Source of the DNA: Petrosia ficiformis
Lineage: Eukaryota; Porifera; Demospongiae; Haplosclerida; Petrosiidae
DNA length: 64,000 nt
NCBI GenBank assembly: GCA_947044365.1
Contig: OX345640.1
Coordinates: forward strand, 6,560,001 to 6,624,000
Direction: 5' to 3'
This document shows positions 46,001-57,035 of this stretch, piece after piece (position 1 is the stretch's first letter; the number at the start of each line of letters is the position of its first letter). The notes under the pieces were generated by a model that saw only the letters and a program-made list of their open reading frames with translations, did no database searches and was not told the DNA's origin. Both the position numbers and the translations under genes were made by a program.

Positions 46001-49000
46001 TCTCACTGAGTCCCGGAGTGTATGGCAACACAAGGGTCTTAATCTCTTCATTAGTTCCCTTTTCCCCATGATCTTGTTTGGGGCATGTGCCGGTCTTCTT
46101 CCTCAGTGCTGCCTGGACTTTCTGTCTTGGGTAGCCATTGTCCATAAAGATATTCTTTAACTTTTTTCTCTCATCACTCTCCATTCTATCATCTCCACAA
46201 ATCTTCTCAGCCCTAGATCTAATTGTTTTGATGATCCCCATTTTCACTCTGGGGTGATGGCTAGATCTATAGTTGAGATACCTGTTGGTGTTTGTAGGTT
46301 TCCGGTAGATGTCAGTTGTGAGTCTGTTATCTTTCCTCTCAACTAGTACATCTAGAAAGGGTAACTTACCACTTACCTCTTCCTCCATTGTGAAGTCTAT
46401 TCTTGTGTGAAGTCCATTAAGATGTTCCAAGAACTCACCAAGGTGGTTTTCTCCATGTTGCCACACCACAAACGTATCATCGACATACCTTAGCCACAGT
46501 TTTGGTGGTAAATCACATGTGACTAAAGCTGTTCCTTCAAAGTCCTCCATAAAGATGTTAGCAACAACTGGAGACAACGGAGACCCCATGGCGGTACCAT
46601 CTTTCTGCTCATAAAAACAGTCATTAAACCTAAATGCCGCCATGGGGTCTCCGTTGTCTCCAGTTGTTGCTAACATCTTTATGGAGGACTTTGAAGGAAC
46701 AGCTTTAGTCACATGTGATTTACCACCAAAACTGTGGCTAAGGTATGTCGATGATACGTTTGTGGTGTGGCAACATGGAGAAAACCACCTTGGTGTGTTC
46801 TTGGAACATCTTAATGGACTTCACACAAGAATAGACTTCACAATGGAGGAAGAGGTAAGTGGTAAGTTACCCTTTCTAGATGTACTAGTTGAGAGGATAG
46901 ATAACAGACTCACAACTGACATCTACCGGAAACCTACAAACACCAACAGGTATCTCAACTATAGATCTAGCCATCACCCCAGAGTGAAAATGGGGATCAT
47001 CAAAACAATTAGATCTAGGGCTGAGAAGATTTGTGGAGATGATAGAATGGAGAGTGATGAGAGAAAAAAGTTAAAGAATATCTTTATGGACAATGGCTAC
47101 CCAAGACAGAAAGTCCAGGCAGCACTGAGGAAGAAGACCGGCACATGCCCCAAACAAGATCATGGGGAAAAGGGAACTAATGAAGAGATTAAGACCCTTG
47201 TGTTGCCATACACTCCGGGACTCAGTGAGAATATTGATGTAGTTTGTAAACATCTACCAGTGAAAATTGCCTTTACCAGTAAAAGCACACTTGGGAATAT
47301 GTTGACACAAGTCAAAACATCGATTCCACCCTTTGAAAAGACGGGGGTCATTTATGCCATTCATTGTGAATGTGGTGGAACTTACATAGGTGAAACCGGA
47401 AGGACTTTCAAGATCAGGATGAGTGAACACAAGAGAGCTATCAAGATCGGAGATCATAACAATGCTATATCAGTACATGTTCATTCTACAGGTCACAGTA
47501 TTCTATGGGACAAGTGTGAAGTTTTAGCAGTTGAAGAAAATTGGAGAAGAAGAAAGATCAGGGAAGCTATCTTAATAAAAAGTACTTCTGACACCATCAA
47601 TACAGACCCTGGAGTACACATTAATCCGTCTTGGGACTCTATTCTACCATCACAGACTTAATCTAAACCTTCACGTCATAGTTTACTTTTCTTGTACCAT
47701 CATTGTCAAACCTTGTTATTTTCTGTACTACCCTTTGTATTCCTGTACCATCATTGTTCTCACTCTTTGTACTGTCATGATGTCATCACTTGTTATCTGT
47801 CCGTATATAAATAGGCTATTTGGTTTTGTTTTTGTATACTGCTGAAGAAGACCTTCGGGTCGAAACGTTCAGTTTTTATTAATAATAATTTTATTATTGT
47901 TATTGATAATTTAAAAAACTCTACCGTGTTATTAAGGCTCAATAAAATTACTCTATTATATATTACAACATGGTAATGAATATCTATAACATCAGTAATA
48001 ATTATTCATATATAATACGTTTTTCCTATCATTGCTTTTCAATATCAAGTGATCATGAAATAATAATTATTTAAAATCCTTTGTATATATTATGAATTCT
48101 TTTAGATATCAGGTGTAAAGGACTTGTATATTTCTAAGGTAATGTTCTGAAGTCGTAATGGAATGATTGTAATTAAATTCATTACTTCCTGTGGTTGACC
48201 TGTTCTATGACCAAATGATCAGAGGAAATATGATCACCTGATTAGTTAAGTTGTAAAATAGCTCATTCTCTCAAAAATATAACTACAGCTTACAACATGA
48301 TGTAATTACTAAACAGATTATATTAAAGGTCAAATATCAGAAGTCATGAATCTAATTTAAATCCTATTCATTTACCTCATCCTGTGCTTCAACTTTTCCA
48401 CCATGAGCAATTAAGACAGTGATTACTTCAGAATGACCTCTTTCAGATGCCCAGTGTAAAGGGGTCTTTTCCTTCTGTAACATGTAATAATAAAATATTT
48501 GTAGTGACATACAAATAATTTGTAATACATGTATCTCCAATTAATTGTATGGTAATAATAGAGAATGATTTGTTCCTGTATGTAGAGGTATTGATGTATG
48601 TACTAAGCAATCATAAATAATTATAAACACCACTGTATTAAGACTAATAGGTAAGATAATATTAGATCAGGTGAAATATGAGAAAATGATTCATTAAAAT
48701 ATGATGTGTAGAATAAATAATTTTCTCTCAAAATATGACAGCAGTAACATCTGTACTTCAAAACAGACATATCAATTTTTTGATTACGTACTAAACAGAT
48801 TATATTAAAGGCCAAATATCAGAAGTCATGAATCTAATTTAAATCATATTCATTTACCTTATCCTGTGCTTCAACATTTCCACCATGAGCAATTAAGACA
48901 GTGATTACTTCAGAATGACCTCTTTCAGATGCCAAGTGTAAAGGGGTCATTTTCTCCTGTAACATGTAATAATATTTACATGACAAATATTTGTAGTGAC

Positions 49001-49442
49001 ATATACAAATAATTTGTAATACATGTATCTCCAATTATGTAATAATTGAGAATGATTTGTTCCTGTATGTAGAGGTTTTGATGTATGTACTGAACAATTA
49101 TAAACACCACTAGATTAAGATTAATAGGTAAGATAATGTTACATCAGAGGAAATATGAGAAAATGAGTCATTAAGATATGATGTGTACAATAAATAATTT
49201 TCTCACAAAAATATGACAGCAATTAATAGTAAGTATCTGTAATTCAAAACAGACGCATCAACTCTTTGATTACTTACTGAACAGATTGTATCAAAGGTCA
49301 AATAGCAGAAGTCATGAATCTCATTTAAATTATACTCATTCACCTTATCCTGTGCTTCAACGTTTCCACCATGAGCAAGTAAAGCATTAACAGTATCGAT
49401 ATCTCCTCTTTCAGACGCCCAGTGTAAAGGGGTCTTTTTGTT
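40042..49442 (-). CDS. Ankyrin gene copy 2 (3' part)
   Basis: Exons 49442-49344, 48956-48858, 48474-48376, 43258-43160, 41978-41880, 40519-40421 and 40155-40042, all phase 0-0 with intact AG/GT; six 33-residue ankyrin units (KTPLHWAS, MTPLHLAS, KTPLHWAS, WTPLHYAS, KTPLHYAS, RTPLHDAS) and a terminal exon ending in TAA (FGRSPLDLA...). The three exons at 48.4-49.4 kb are near-identical tandem duplicates of one unit, which is single in copy 1. The intron between 43258 and 48376 holds a Penelope dimer. No start or N-terminal domain is seen: beyond 49442 the copy switches at about 49830 to sequence matching the 13.1 kb intron of copy 1, then to unrelated repeats. It may be expressed as part of a longer transcript with copy 3, or be a truncated gene. 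Confidence 0.7.
41075..41360. repeat. 18 bp tandem repeat, copy 2
   Basis: Paralogue of 5200..5480, same TACAACCAGTACAACTAA units with different unit number. Confidence 0.9.
41501..41599 (-). pseudogene. Decayed ankyrin exon, copy 2
   Basis: Acceptor and YDSTPLHDASECGHDNVV are intact, but the donor is lost and reading on gives a TAA within a few codons of the usual exon end. Paralogue of 5611..5709. Confidence 0.8.
45365..45389 (-). ncRNA. Hammerhead-ribozyme-like core, left arm
   Basis: The minus strand reads CTGAAGA, a GACC-TTCG-GGTC stem-loop, then GAAAC, the CUGANGA...stem II...GAAA core of hammerhead ribozymes, which are known from Penelope-like element termini. The cleavage-side strand and stem III were not clearly located, so function is uncertain. 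Confidence 0.45.
45570..46636 (-). CDS. Penelope RT / GIY-YIG, left arm (5'-truncated)
   Basis: The element's own sequence starts at about 46636 with FRFNDCFYEQKDGTAMGSPL, the conserved RT block, then WLRYVDDTFVVW (catalytic Asp pair), KLPFLDVLV and TDIYRKPTNTNRYLNY, all hallmarks of Penelope-like reverse transcriptases. The C-terminal third is a GIY-YIG nuclease (GVIYAIHCECGGTYIGETGR; KIRMSEHKRAI). It ends at a stop at 45570. The frame runs open further right, to 46712, but that part is antisense to the other arm and not original. The N-terminal half of RT is absent, so it is inactive. Confidence 0.95.
46637..47661 (+). CDS. Penelope RT / GIY-YIG, right arm (5'-truncated)
   Basis: Mirror of the left arm, 339 codons from the ATG at 46642 (MGSPLSPVVANIF). 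YVDD begins at residue 35 and the GIY-YIG domain spans about 235-315. It differs from the left arm at only a few residues (for example VERIDN versus VERKDN, TSIPPF versus TPIPPF), so both arms come from one or two very young sources. The N-terminal RT part is missing. Confidence 0.95.
47842..47866 (+). ncRNA. Hammerhead-ribozyme-like core, right arm
   Basis: Same CTGAAGA-GACC-TTCG-GGTC-GAAAC arrangement as in the left arm, about 180 bp downstream of the stop codon. Confidence 0.45.
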
Positions 49443-50239
49443 CTGTAACATGTAATATATTTTCATAACAATTATTATTATTACACAAATAAGTTGGTAT
49501 ACATGTGACTCTAGTTATAAATTATAATTGTACTATAATGATTAATAGTGAAGTATAATTATTTCCAGTAACTACAAGTTATATAGACAATGATTACTTT
49601 TAACAGTGATAAATATATAATGATTATTATAATAACTTATTTAACTATATAGTTATAATGTATATTATAAGTATTGCAACTGGTTTGATATCCAAAATTG
49701 ATTATCAGAATATGAAATCAAGAATGCTACTTGAATAGTCATGTATTTAATTAAGTGGAAAGTCCATACTTTATTAGTCAGGTTGAAACCATAATTTTGA
49801 GTTATAGTTTGTGGATACTATTCATTTAAAGTGTTAGCGGGTGACTAATTAAATAGAGAGAGCATTACCCATTAAAAATCAATTTTAAATATATAACATC
49901 ATAATACTGTATCTGTATCTAATAACAGTAGAAAAGTCACAACTTTCATTCAATTTGTCCAAAGTGGATTGATGAAACTAGTAACAGTTGCTTGTGAATA
50001 TAGTATGATACTTTATAGTTGTGAAAAATTATTATAATCATAAATACAAACATATCAGAAATATTAAGTTATTAATATTAAAATAGTGTGTGATTCACAC
50101 TAGTGTTTTCCCGCAAGCCAATTTTTCCTTGTAATCATTAATATTAAATATTACAAAGGTTGTGAATTGAATGATGACAGATACATACTATAGTCAATTG
50201 ATTATGAAGAGGCACAGATACTCATGTTAATAACTTCCG

Positions 50240-51300
50240 CATACTTCAAGCTATGAATTTGATTCAAACACCATTGGAATCTCCACCTTTTTCCAAGTCT
50301 ACAAATATCTTTAAAGCCTTATATCACAGCAGGAAACAGTTGTTCTGACATTCTCCATAGAGTTCTATGGGCATACCAACTACCATGCAAATATACATAA
50401 GTCCCACGCATGTAATTATGTTTAAAATAATATTATTATTTGCGTTAAGTTTTGCGCTATTATGGTACATTTTGCAAAAACTTTATCTATAAGCACTACA
50501 TTACATGTTATGAATAAAATGCTTAAAATAAACTTAGCAAACTAATGAATTCCAGTGTGATGTTTTTACCTACAAGCATGTAAAAACGACAGGTGAACAT
50601 GTACAAATTCTACTGTGAACTACTTCCTGTGCCTCCTCAACGTGAATAGACTATAACTCTACTGTTAGCACAGTGTAAGCTAGTTAGTACAAAAAATTTA
50701 AAGTCTATTACATGAAATATTGTGTTTAGAATGGTGGAAAGTGATTTATCCTGCTTTGTATAACTTTCTCCCTGTGTACACATTGAAAAATAACAGATTA
50801 TCCTTTATAGACATAAAATCTACTATATAAATGTTTATAACAACAGCCTCAATATAACACTTAATTATGAATGTAGCTAATGAGAATATAAGTATAGAAA
50901 GCCTGTAACACAGAGCAAGAAACATTTCTACTGATGTTTTAAAATTTAACATGTTCAGTTTGCATGAATGTGTAAACATTAAAAGAATATTTAGAATACT
51001 AAATGAATGTTGAATATTTGTGTAATGTATGGAGCTGTCAAATGAACAGAAATACATGTACAATACTGTTATGATTGTAGAATACAGTGAGAGAAACAGA
51101 AATAGACTCATATACTAACCACAATAGAAATAGACAAACAGCTCAATTCCTATTACATAATCATAGTAACAAATACAAGTTCATTGTTCTACTTGTACTC
51201 TATATGAAAATACTAGAACAACACTGAAACACTTTTATATGACTATGTATTTTATTAATGATATTAGTACTGGTCTTGTGTTTAGATAATAATACATTTG
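50240..51300. repeat. Long dispersed repeat, copy A
   Basis: The part from about 50560 is homologous to 53590..54320 and, more distantly, to 63480..64000. A 121-codon minus-strand hydrophobic frame (50746..51111) aligns with one in copy B with frame-preserving gaps (12 and 6 nt) but is interrupted in copy C. Identity of the repeat unknown. Confidence 0.7.
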
Positions 51301-51328
51301 TTTACGAGTGATACAATACATTTTATAG

Positions 51329-51650
51329 TAGGGTTGGGCAATAATTCAATATATCACATACATCATAGTAATTATTATTGCTTCGATATAATCGTATCAC
51401 ATATTTTTGGTCTCCCAGTATTGTTGCAATGCCAAAATAATTATTGTCTCATGGCAAATAATTAATAACTATAATATTATTATTGCCACTCTGATGAAAA
51501 ATACTATAAAACGTAATCTTTAGTCTTCTGCTCTCAAAACAAGGATCAGAGGTGTCATTTTCTAAAACATGAGCCGATTTTTGCATAATTGCAATATTGC
51601 ATCTTTAGGCAATAATCGAATGACTTAATTTTCAATGTTGCCCAACCCTC
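51329..51650. mobile_element. hAT-type MITE (TAGGGTTGGGCAA ends)
   Basis: TAGGGTTGGGCAATAAT / TGTTGCCCAACCCTC inverted, flanked by TTTTATAG and TTTTATAA (7 of 8). No coding content. Confidence 0.82.
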
Positions 51651-51762
51651 TTTTATAATATAAAGTGGAACCCATCTATTCCAGACACCTGTGGGATAAA
51701 TATGTGTCCTGATTACAGGAGTGTCTTCACATCAGGGGTGAATTTATATTATTAAGCTCAGT

Positions 51763-52230
51763 TTGGGGTGTCACAGAAAATCCAATACGCCTCATTTTCA
51801 TCCAGACGGAATGAAGCTGCTAACAGATTCAATCACCAATAATAAATATTCTAGCTGTTTAGATCCACCCCAGATCACATGGACTAGCATATTCCATCCC
51901 TTTGTAACAAAATGGATCCTCCAGCACTCAACCAAGGAACCAGCCATTCCACTAAATATAAAGTACATTGATACTCAAAGACAGTCAGGAGATTGTGACT
52001 GTAGCCTTTTCACAATTGTATATGTATCAATTATCAACCAAGGAATTTAGCTTTCGCACTAAATGCTGTGAGGGCACACCTGCTCAACTGCTTTGAGCAA
52101 GGCTTCATCACCATGTTCTCAGTCATGAAAACCAGATGGGCTACTGTACATATGAAAGTACATGTATATAGGAAAAGATTCATGTCTATTGTATGCCAGT
52201 GATACTATGTAGGAACAACCCGGATTGAGT
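51763..52230 (+). pseudogene. C48 (Ulp1-like) protease gene remnant, transposon-type
   Basis: A frame of 95 codons ends with YIDTQRQSGDCDCSLFTIVY, matching the catalytic Q(x)QxGxxDCGxFA segment of C48-type proteases found in many invertebrate transposons, here with Ser in place of the usual Gly after the Cys. After a stop, the following sequence continues in another frame with ALNAVRAHLLNCFEQGFITM and FSVMKTRW, the usual continuation (HLxxCxExGxxTxFPxxKxR). Frameshifts and stops make it a relic. It begins about 110 bp after a hAT MITE and includes a TTTCATCCAGACGG lead-in without recognised domains. Confidence 0.65.
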
Positions 52231-53589
52231 GCAAAGATTGGATGGTTTCATATAGGTTCTCATGCCAATTAGTGTTGTTTTAGTTTCATAATTATTTGAG
52301 ATGCTGGTTTAGTTTAATTAACTAAACCTATAAATACAAATACTAATATGTTGGTTGAAATTTGAACTGCAGTACAATGAGAATTATAATGAAATGATGA
52401 TAATCAAAACTGTACATCCATTTGCACTGCTTGCAAGTGAGTCAAAACATCCATTACAAGTATATTAGTTATAGTTCTATAACTAAAACGTCTTCAATAA
52501 TATAATATTTTAGTATAGTTAAAAACTAGTTATAAATTAGATAAAAGGTTGTACTAAAATAGATTAAGTTTAGCATTAGTTATAGTTCACTAAAACAACA
52601 CTAGACTAGTGTGAATACATACAAAGTACAAGTACAGTAAATGAACTGCAAACGGCTTCAATTTTGTTCTTCTTGTACCTGAACTTGCAGCAGTATAATA
52701 ATTATAGTTTGTATTTGTATAATTACAATTATATAAGCTATACCACACACAGTATCATCATTATCATCATTATTTCCATGTCTATAGTATATATAATTAT
52801 TTGCTACAATTTTGTGTATGCATTATCTACTAAATTTGTTTATCTCACAGGTTATAACAAATTCATGTATTCTTGAATATTATTTCATCTGTACTATATA
52901 TATAATCCTTTGTTAATCATTACAGTGTACCACAACTGTGTGTATACAGCCAACACTGCTGTATCTATAACTTGATTGAAAATGCTAATGCAGATCGAAT
53001 TTGCTAATAAAACGTATCCCGGGAGGATCGAATTTTTGAGGGGATCGGAATTTTCTGTGACAGGGGTATTTGTAAGTGTCTTATTACAGGGGAGTCCTCA
53101 TTTCAGGGTGTTCTCAATAGAGGGTTTTAATGTATTATTATTTTAATACTAAAATAACAAATGAATATTGGAATATTTGTGTGAGCTGTCAGATGAACAG
53201 AAATAAATCTACAATACATATTAAAATTTGTTGGCTAGGATATATAATAGATTACATTGATATATGTACTAGACTGTATACAATACATTATAATCTAAAA
53301 ACAACTACCATGAAGAATGCAAATATATACGTAATGTAACCCAACCTGTTATGAATAAAATGCTTGAAATAAGACTATAGTATAATTTTTATAATATTAT
53401 ATAGAAATTAAAGAATTATTCATCACTGGAAGCACACAGAATAGCTTCTGATTCTTCTCTGACTTGTAGCAGTAGAGGCTTTGGTCTACTTGCACTGACA
53501 TTCAAAATAGTCACAAATATTTATTTACTCGTTTTCTTCTTTCAGATACTTATTTGTTCCCTCGAAAAACGGTGCCAATCCACGTGGTA
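52231..53589. other. Gene-poor region
   Basis: AT-rich. A short GC-richer patch near 52985..53125 (GGGAGGATCGAATTTTTGAG; ACAGGGGAGTCCTCATTTCA) looks like part of a dispersed repeat related to 51660..51745. No exon recognised. Confidence 0.5.
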
Positions 53590-54320
53590 GCAAACTAATG
53601 AATTTCAGTGTGATGTTTTTACCCACAAGCATGTAAAAAAGTGATGTGAACATGTATGAATTCTGCAACAAACTACATCCTGCACCTCCATGACATGAAT
53701 AGACTATAATTTTACTGTTAGCACTGTGTAAGATAGTTAGTATAAATAGTTTCATGTCTGTTACATAAAAATATTGTGTTTAGAATGGAGGAAAGTGATT
53801 TATCCTGCTTTGTAAAACTTTCTCCCTGTGTACACATTGAAAAATAATAGACTATTTTTTATAGACATAAAATCTACTATATAAATGTTTATAACAACAA
53901 CCTCAATATAACACTTAATTATGAATGTAACTAATGAGAATACAAGTCTAGAAAGCCTGTAACATAGAGCAAGAAATATCTCAAAATTTAACATGTTCAG
54001 TTTACATGAATGTAATATAAGAATATTTTGAATACTAAATGAATGTTGAATATTTGTGTAATGTATGGAGCTGTCAGATGAACAGAAATACATGTACAAT
54101 ACTGTTATGATTGTAGAGTAGATTGAGAGACTCTGGAATAGACTCATATAACTATACAATGTATTACACACTAGAAATAGACAAACAGCTCGAGGTCTAT
54201 TATATAGTATAGTAACAAATACAAGTTCATTGTTGTATTGTTCTCTATACAACAAATAGTAGAACAACAGTACTAGTGAAACCTATCAACACACATTTAA
54301 ATGAGTATATTCACTAATTA
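53590..54320. repeat. Long dispersed repeat, copy B
   Basis: Homologous to copy A from about 50560. A 155-codon minus-strand hydrophobic frame (53800..54267) overlaps it. The upstream 35 codons are not conserved in copy A, which has stops there. Confidence 0.7.
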
Positions 54321-54389
54321 GATTAATGATATTAGTACTGGTCTTGTGTTTAAATATTAATACATTTGTTTATGAGTATACATACTATG

Positions 54390-54600
54390 ATTAATACATT
54401 AACCCTCTGAGTAAAAGATTATTCAATAGTTGTCAAAGCAATATCACTAATTTAGTATATATATATATAATGCACTAAACATTGTACCCACAAATAACAG
54501 TTATCTATAGTAATATTATCTTATAATTCTTATTATTAATTTCATGTGTTATACAAGGAATCTAAAATAGTCTCATGTGGCCAGATACAACCCTACAGAA
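54390..54600 (-). repeat. Inverted fragment of the ankyrin-gene intron
   Basis: Its reverse complement matches 7460..7537 joined to 8139..8290, that is, the intron without the piggyBac-like MITE. It is an inverted stray piece of the duplicated unit. Confidence 0.75.
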
Positions 54601-54990
54601 CAAGATATATTGAGAAAACAGTATCCCTATATTTGCTTGGTGATGACTATGTATCAAGCATCGCTGATGGCACCAGTGTCTCTACCTTTCTGTGTCCTCG
54701 AAAGCTGGTGCCTGAAGAAGTAAGTGTAAGCCTGATTGCAGTCTAAATACACAGATCTCTGATAAACAGACCGAAGTACTCCTTCAAGATTCTAAATGAT
54801 GACTTCATTGTGTCTGAAACTCAACAACTTATCATACTTTCTTGTTGAAGATTTTTGCATAATATTTATACTGTTTCTCTGCAGTTATTAGCAGTTTACT
54901 GAAGCTACCTGGCTGGTCTGTAGCTCAATCGCAGATTTTATTACATGCCACGCCCATTAATTGATCAAGCGCACTAGCCGGTCCCCTAGA
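54600..54990 (+). pseudogene. Decayed tetraspan-like fragment
   Basis: Shares CAGTATCCCTAT, GTGTCTCTACCTTTCTGTGT, AAGTACTCCTTCAAG and GGTCTGTAGCTCAAT with the fragment at 18001..18330. Stops are frequent. Confidence 0.4.
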
Positions 54991-55067
54991 ATGATGCAAT
55001 TTCCTTAACTACGTATACAACGCATAGTCGAGCAAGTGACACAAACATATATATATATATATATATA

Positions 55068-55484
55068 TGACTGTCTACATGAAAACCAGGCTTTGGTGAC
55101 AAAATACTTTTCCTAATAAAATAGTAAATAACACTAAAACTAGTCACATCAGCGATTTGTGTTTTTCCACACAATATTATTGTATAACAGTTCACTCAAC
55201 TGTACAACAAGTATCAAACCTTAAATCACTGCAGTATTCATAGTACGAAGGGTTATACCCACCACTATCCACAACAGATTATTAAGAAAAATTAATATAA
55301 AGCATTTAAAAAAAATTAATATCTTGACAGCTTTGTGATTCAAAGGTGCGCTACGCCACAACCAGTCGCGCAATCGTGAAATTGCTTACATAATCTGAAA
55401 ACTTATACAAAAAAGAATGTAGAATGTACAAAAAAAGATTTTAGAGTTTTTGTCACCAAAGACAGGTTTTCGTATAAACGGTCA
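55068..55484. mobile_element. Inverted-repeat element, 417 bp
   Basis: TGACTGTCTACATGAAAACC...CTTTGGTGACAAAA at the left; TTTTGTCACCAAAGACAGGT and TTTTCGTATAAACGGTCA at the right. Arms about 35 bp, imperfect. Flanks are TATA-rich, so the target duplication is unclear. Superfamily not assigned. Confidence 0.75.
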
Positions 55485-55559
55485 CATATAAATATAATAG
55501 ATTCAACCCCATGTAAAGCCATTATACGCATGGCCCTACAGGCAATAAAAAGTCTGGAA

Positions 55560-56880
55560 TTGCTTCATCCTTCTGTTCACTGAACAAATAAATTAAACTT
55601 CTGATTTCAAGTATAATAATAGAAACTTCCATATAACAACCCTACGTATGGAAGTGGTTATTTTTATTTTGCTGCTAAGTTACCATCTCAATCATGTTCC
55701 TGTGCTTTTTCAGTTTTGATATCCCTACATTTTGTTTCATGTTTTATTATTCTTGTTTAATTATTAATAGCACATGTATATAATTATATATATTGTTGAA
55801 CTTTATAGTAACATAATGAATTCTATTATCTTGTAATAATTGTATTAGTTGAATATCTAGCTGTTACTATAACCGATCCTTTCATATTCAATCAATACAT
55901 AGTATATATGTTCAACCTTGATGTGTATGTATTTGTTATTTTGAAAATATGAGTTAATTACTTAGTAATTAACCTCATGACCAGATAAGCAGAGGGTTAT
56001 TGTAATCAGGTTGTATGTAAGTAAATGTGTTACTAAAATAGTCACAACAAAATCTACAAACACTAATACTATGTTTAAGATAACAACAAACTTGAAATAA
56101 AATAACATTTATAAATTATACACAAAATATTCAAAGGCCAAATGAAACCACACTCACTATACAATAGAAACTACACTTTTAATTATAATAGTTGTGGTAA
56201 TTTATTGATTAATCAATAATAACTATAATTAGGATTCTGTATCATCAGTACAATTCATTGATTACTTTACATATGAGAGTATATCTATTATTAATTATAC
56301 TTATGTTTGTGTCAAATATGTGTTGTTATGTGGATGTGAATTATACTGTATCTATAGTCTTGTGTAGCCAAACCAAACCCTACAGGAAGGGTCTGGAATA
56401 CCGATATTCATTTGTTCCTTCTGAGTACTACTAGAAGTTGATGGGTAAGAAGTATATACATGTCAAGTACTGTCATATATGAGCTTAAACTCTAAGTAGT
56501 TAGAGACTCACACCTATACTTGACTAATTATCAACAACCAAGTATTAAGAACATGTCAGAATTACAGACATTTTCAGTAAGGTTGGATCTGGCTACATGA
56601 GACTAGATATAACACATGAAATTAATAATGAGATAATATTACTATTCTGTATAGTGAAGTAAATTAGTTACCACAATATTAATTCACTATTGTAATAGTT
56701 CTTTTGATTTATTAAACACTTCACCTGCTCACAGGACTAATAAATTGAGAATATATTCCAATGTCACACATAATATAATGTAGAGTTAATTTTGTTTTAA
56801 TACCAAGCATAATAATTATTTGTAGTATATGAGAACACTTTTTTTGTAATTACCAAATAAATGAGATAATATTAAAGTTA
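55560..56880. repeat. Intron part of ankyrin copy 3
   Basis: From 55560 a short stretch matches 41680..41720, and from about 55745 the sequence matches 42040..43155 (and 6160..7440). It contains no ankyrin exon; the exon present in copies 1 and 2 just left of this point (5990, 41880) is missing, cut off at the breakpoint. Confidence 0.8.
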
Positions 56881-56885
56881 CTTAC

Positions 56886-57035
56886 ACTTATCTTTACATT
56901 AACATTTGCTCTGTGTGATAGTAACAGTACTGTTACTATCACACAGAGCTTCTCGAGATGGTGAAATAGTTATACTAGTGTAACTATTTGAGAATGACCA
57001 TCTCGAGAAGCGTAGTGTAGTGGGGTCCACTTATC
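56886..57035 (-). pseudogene. Ankyrin exon broken by a 51 bp inverted duplication
   Basis: Homologous to 43160..43258 (99 bp) but 150 bp long. The extra 51 bp is an inverted copy of the exon's own middle (GCTCTGTGTGATAGTAACAG next to CTGTTACTATCACACAGAGC; ACCATCTCGAGAA next to TTCTCGAGATGGT). Length stays a multiple of three, but a TAG stop appears after VTLV. Confidence 0.92.

Larger units (their letters stand above)
45259..48005. mobile_element. Penelope-like element inverted dimer
   Basis: Insert 45272..47992 flanked by CAGTAATAATTAT on both sides (45259..45271 and 47993..48005). Copies 1 and 3 have the empty site (near 8759 and 59147). Two arms of about 1320 bp (45272..46594 and 46637..47959) are inverted and nearly identical, with a 42 bp centre belonging to the left copy and 33 bp of filler at the right edge. 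Each arm is a 5'-truncated Penelope-like element, transcribed away from the centre. No other element in the window has this layout. Confidence 0.95.

Noticed and set aside
45774..46160. Several 60-67 codon frames opposite the Penelope ORFs
   Set aside because: Antisense shadows that appear symmetrically in both arms.
46642..46712. N-terminal extension of the left Penelope frame (to 46712)
   Set aside because: These codons are the antisense of the right arm across the palindrome centre, not the element's own sequence.
53800..54267. 155-residue membrane protein gene
   Set aside because: The N-terminal part is stopped in the paralogous copy at 50.7-51.2 kb and copy C is interrupted; kept only as a repeat observation.
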